Made by a program: the position numbers and the translations under genes. From the NCBI GenBank assembly GCA_001414345.1, contig LLCB01000723.1:1-10835 (forward strand): a stretch of DNA of 10,835 nt. The letters are read 5' to 3'. Source of the DNA: Hymenoscyphus infarciens. Taxonomy: Eukaryota > Ascomycota > Leotiomycetes > Helotiales > Helotiaceae. This document shows, piece after piece, positions 10,307 through 10,835 of the stretch; position 1 is the stretch's first letter, and the number at the start of each line of letters is the position of its first letter. Under the pieces are notes generated by a model. It saw nothing but the letters and a program-made list of their open reading frames with translations. It made no database searches and was not told the DNA's origin.

Positions 10307-10835
10307 AAGTAGTAGAACTACTTAGAAGTTATAAATATTATTTAATATTACTATTTTAAGTAGTAGAACTACTTAAAAGCTTTAAATCTATATAAATATT
10401 ACTAGTCTATATTTTAGAACTACTTAAAAACTTTAAATCTATATAAATATTACTATTTTAAGTAGTAGAACTACTTAAAAGCTTTAAATCTATATAAATA
10501 TTACTATTTTAAGTAGTAGAACTACTTAGAAGTTATAAATATTATTTAATATTACTATTTTAAGTAGTAGAACTACTTAAAAGCTTTAAATCTATATAAA
10601 TATTACTAGTCTATATTTTAGAACTACTTAAAAACTTTAAATCTATATAAATATTACTATTTTAAGTAATAGAACTACTTAAAAGCTTTAAATCTAGATA
10701 AATATTACTATTTTAAGTAGTAGAACTACTTAGAAGTTATAAATATTATTTAATATTACTATTTTAAGTAGTAGAACTACTTAAAAGCTTTAAATCTATA
10801 TAAATATTACTAGTCTATATTTTAGAACTACTTAA
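10307..10835. repeat. 204-bp higher-order repeat of four monomers (B-C-D-A)
   Basis: The four-monomer block at 10307-10510 recurs at 10511-10714, and a third copy from 10715 is cut by the window end at 10835. B has the TTATAAATATTATTTAATA second half. C ends in TACTAGTCT instead of TACTATTTT. D begins ATATTTTAGAACTACTT and has AAAAACTTT. A is the plain monomer. Copies 1 and 2 differ at two positions only, both in the A monomer (GTAG against TAAT-type change near 10669, and CTATA against CTAGA near 10697). The 121 visible bases of copy 3 match copy 1 exactly. This indicates recent unequal exchange or conversion in units of four. An older B-to-B spacing of four monomers also exists at 9899 and 10103. 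Confidence 0.95.
10409..10459. repeat. D-type monomer lacking the left dyad arm
   Basis: The first seven bases are ATATTTT instead of AAGTAGT, so the inverted arms cannot pair, while AGAACTACTTAAAAA is kept. The same variant recurs at 10613-10663 and at the start of 10817-10835, that is once per 204-bp unit. Within the higher-order repeat the dyad is thus present in three monomers of four. Confidence 0.9.

Larger units (their letters stand above)
9848..10835. repeat. Right satellite array, strict 51-bp monomers
   Basis: Nineteen complete monomers, each exactly 51 bp, start at 9848 and every 51 bases to 10766. A 19-nt partial monomer at 10817 runs off the window. The consensus first half is AAGTAGT-AGA-ACTACTT-AAAAG. 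Two kinds of second half occur. One is CTTTAAATCTATATAAATA..., the A-type. The other is TTATAAATATTAT or CTATAAATATTAT, the B-type, seen at 9899, 10103, 10256, 10307, 10511 and 10715. Each C in the consensus is followed by T and each G is preceded by A, so no RIP target remains. Not one insertion or deletion disturbs the period over about 990 bases. Orientation and period equal those of the left array. Confidence 0.97.

Noticed and set aside
9848..10835. 51 bp equals 17 codons, so the array might be a repetitive coding region
   Set aside because: Each frame I translated, on either strand, has at least one stop per monomer. The unmutated state is unknown, so the multiple of three is taken as coincidence.
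1..10835. CRISPR array, because of regular repeats with a palindromic core
   Set aside because: The units are contiguous 51-bp tandem copies without unique spacers, and no cas genes are present.
1..10835. Mitochondrial or plasmid DNA because of the high A+T
   Set aside because: A simple AT bias would not remove CpA/TpG while keeping CpT, CpC and GpG. No rRNA, tRNA or organelle gene is visible.

Overview
The window looks like heterochromatic, non-coding DNA from a filamentous ascomycete (Pezizomycotina) that has been through saturating repeat-induced point mutation (RIP). The evidence is base-context bias. About one base in five is G or C. By eye I count only about 11 CpA and 21 TpG dinucleotides in 10.8 kb, where several hundred of each would be expected. 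CpT, ApG, CpC and GpG remain common, and TpA is very abundant. This is the footprint of C-to-T change at CpA (and partly CpG) on both strands. As a result only five ATGs exist on each strand, and none of the ATG-initiated frames I traced runs beyond about 25 codons. I annotate no intact gene, RNA gene or terminator. I cannot name the species.

Layout: (1) 1-280 holds five complete 51-bp tandem satellite monomers plus part of a sixth, and continues beyond the left edge. (2) 281-9784 is a 9.5-kb AT-rich interior of RIP-decayed sequence. Its strand composition flips repeatedly between pyrimidine-rich and purine-rich blocks. It contains a 171-nt stretch without a single G, a decayed 119-bp tandem duplication and a few microsatellites. 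Its right-hand third (about 7.25-9.5 kb) keeps clearly more CpG, CpA and TpG than the rest. (3) 9785-10835 is a second array of the same satellite family, in the same orientation and with the same 51-bp period. It has one diverged edge monomer followed by 19 complete monomers and a partial one, and runs off the right edge.

The most interesting element is the satellite. Each typical monomer carries a near-perfect hairpin-capable dyad (11-nt arms around AGA). The consensus contains no RIP target at all. In the last 529 bp the monomers are organised into a 204-bp four-monomer higher-order repeat (types B-C-D-A). Its two complete copies differ at only two bases, and in it one monomer type (D) has lost the left arm of the dyad. 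Higher-order structure with periodic loss of a dyad is reminiscent of centromeric satellites in animals and plants. Whether this is a centromere, a subtelomere or another heterochromatic block cannot be decided from the sequence alone.

The interior is best explained as one or more old transposable-element insertions inside or beside a satellite array. No transposon protein domain, terminal repeat or target-site duplication could be recognised with confidence.
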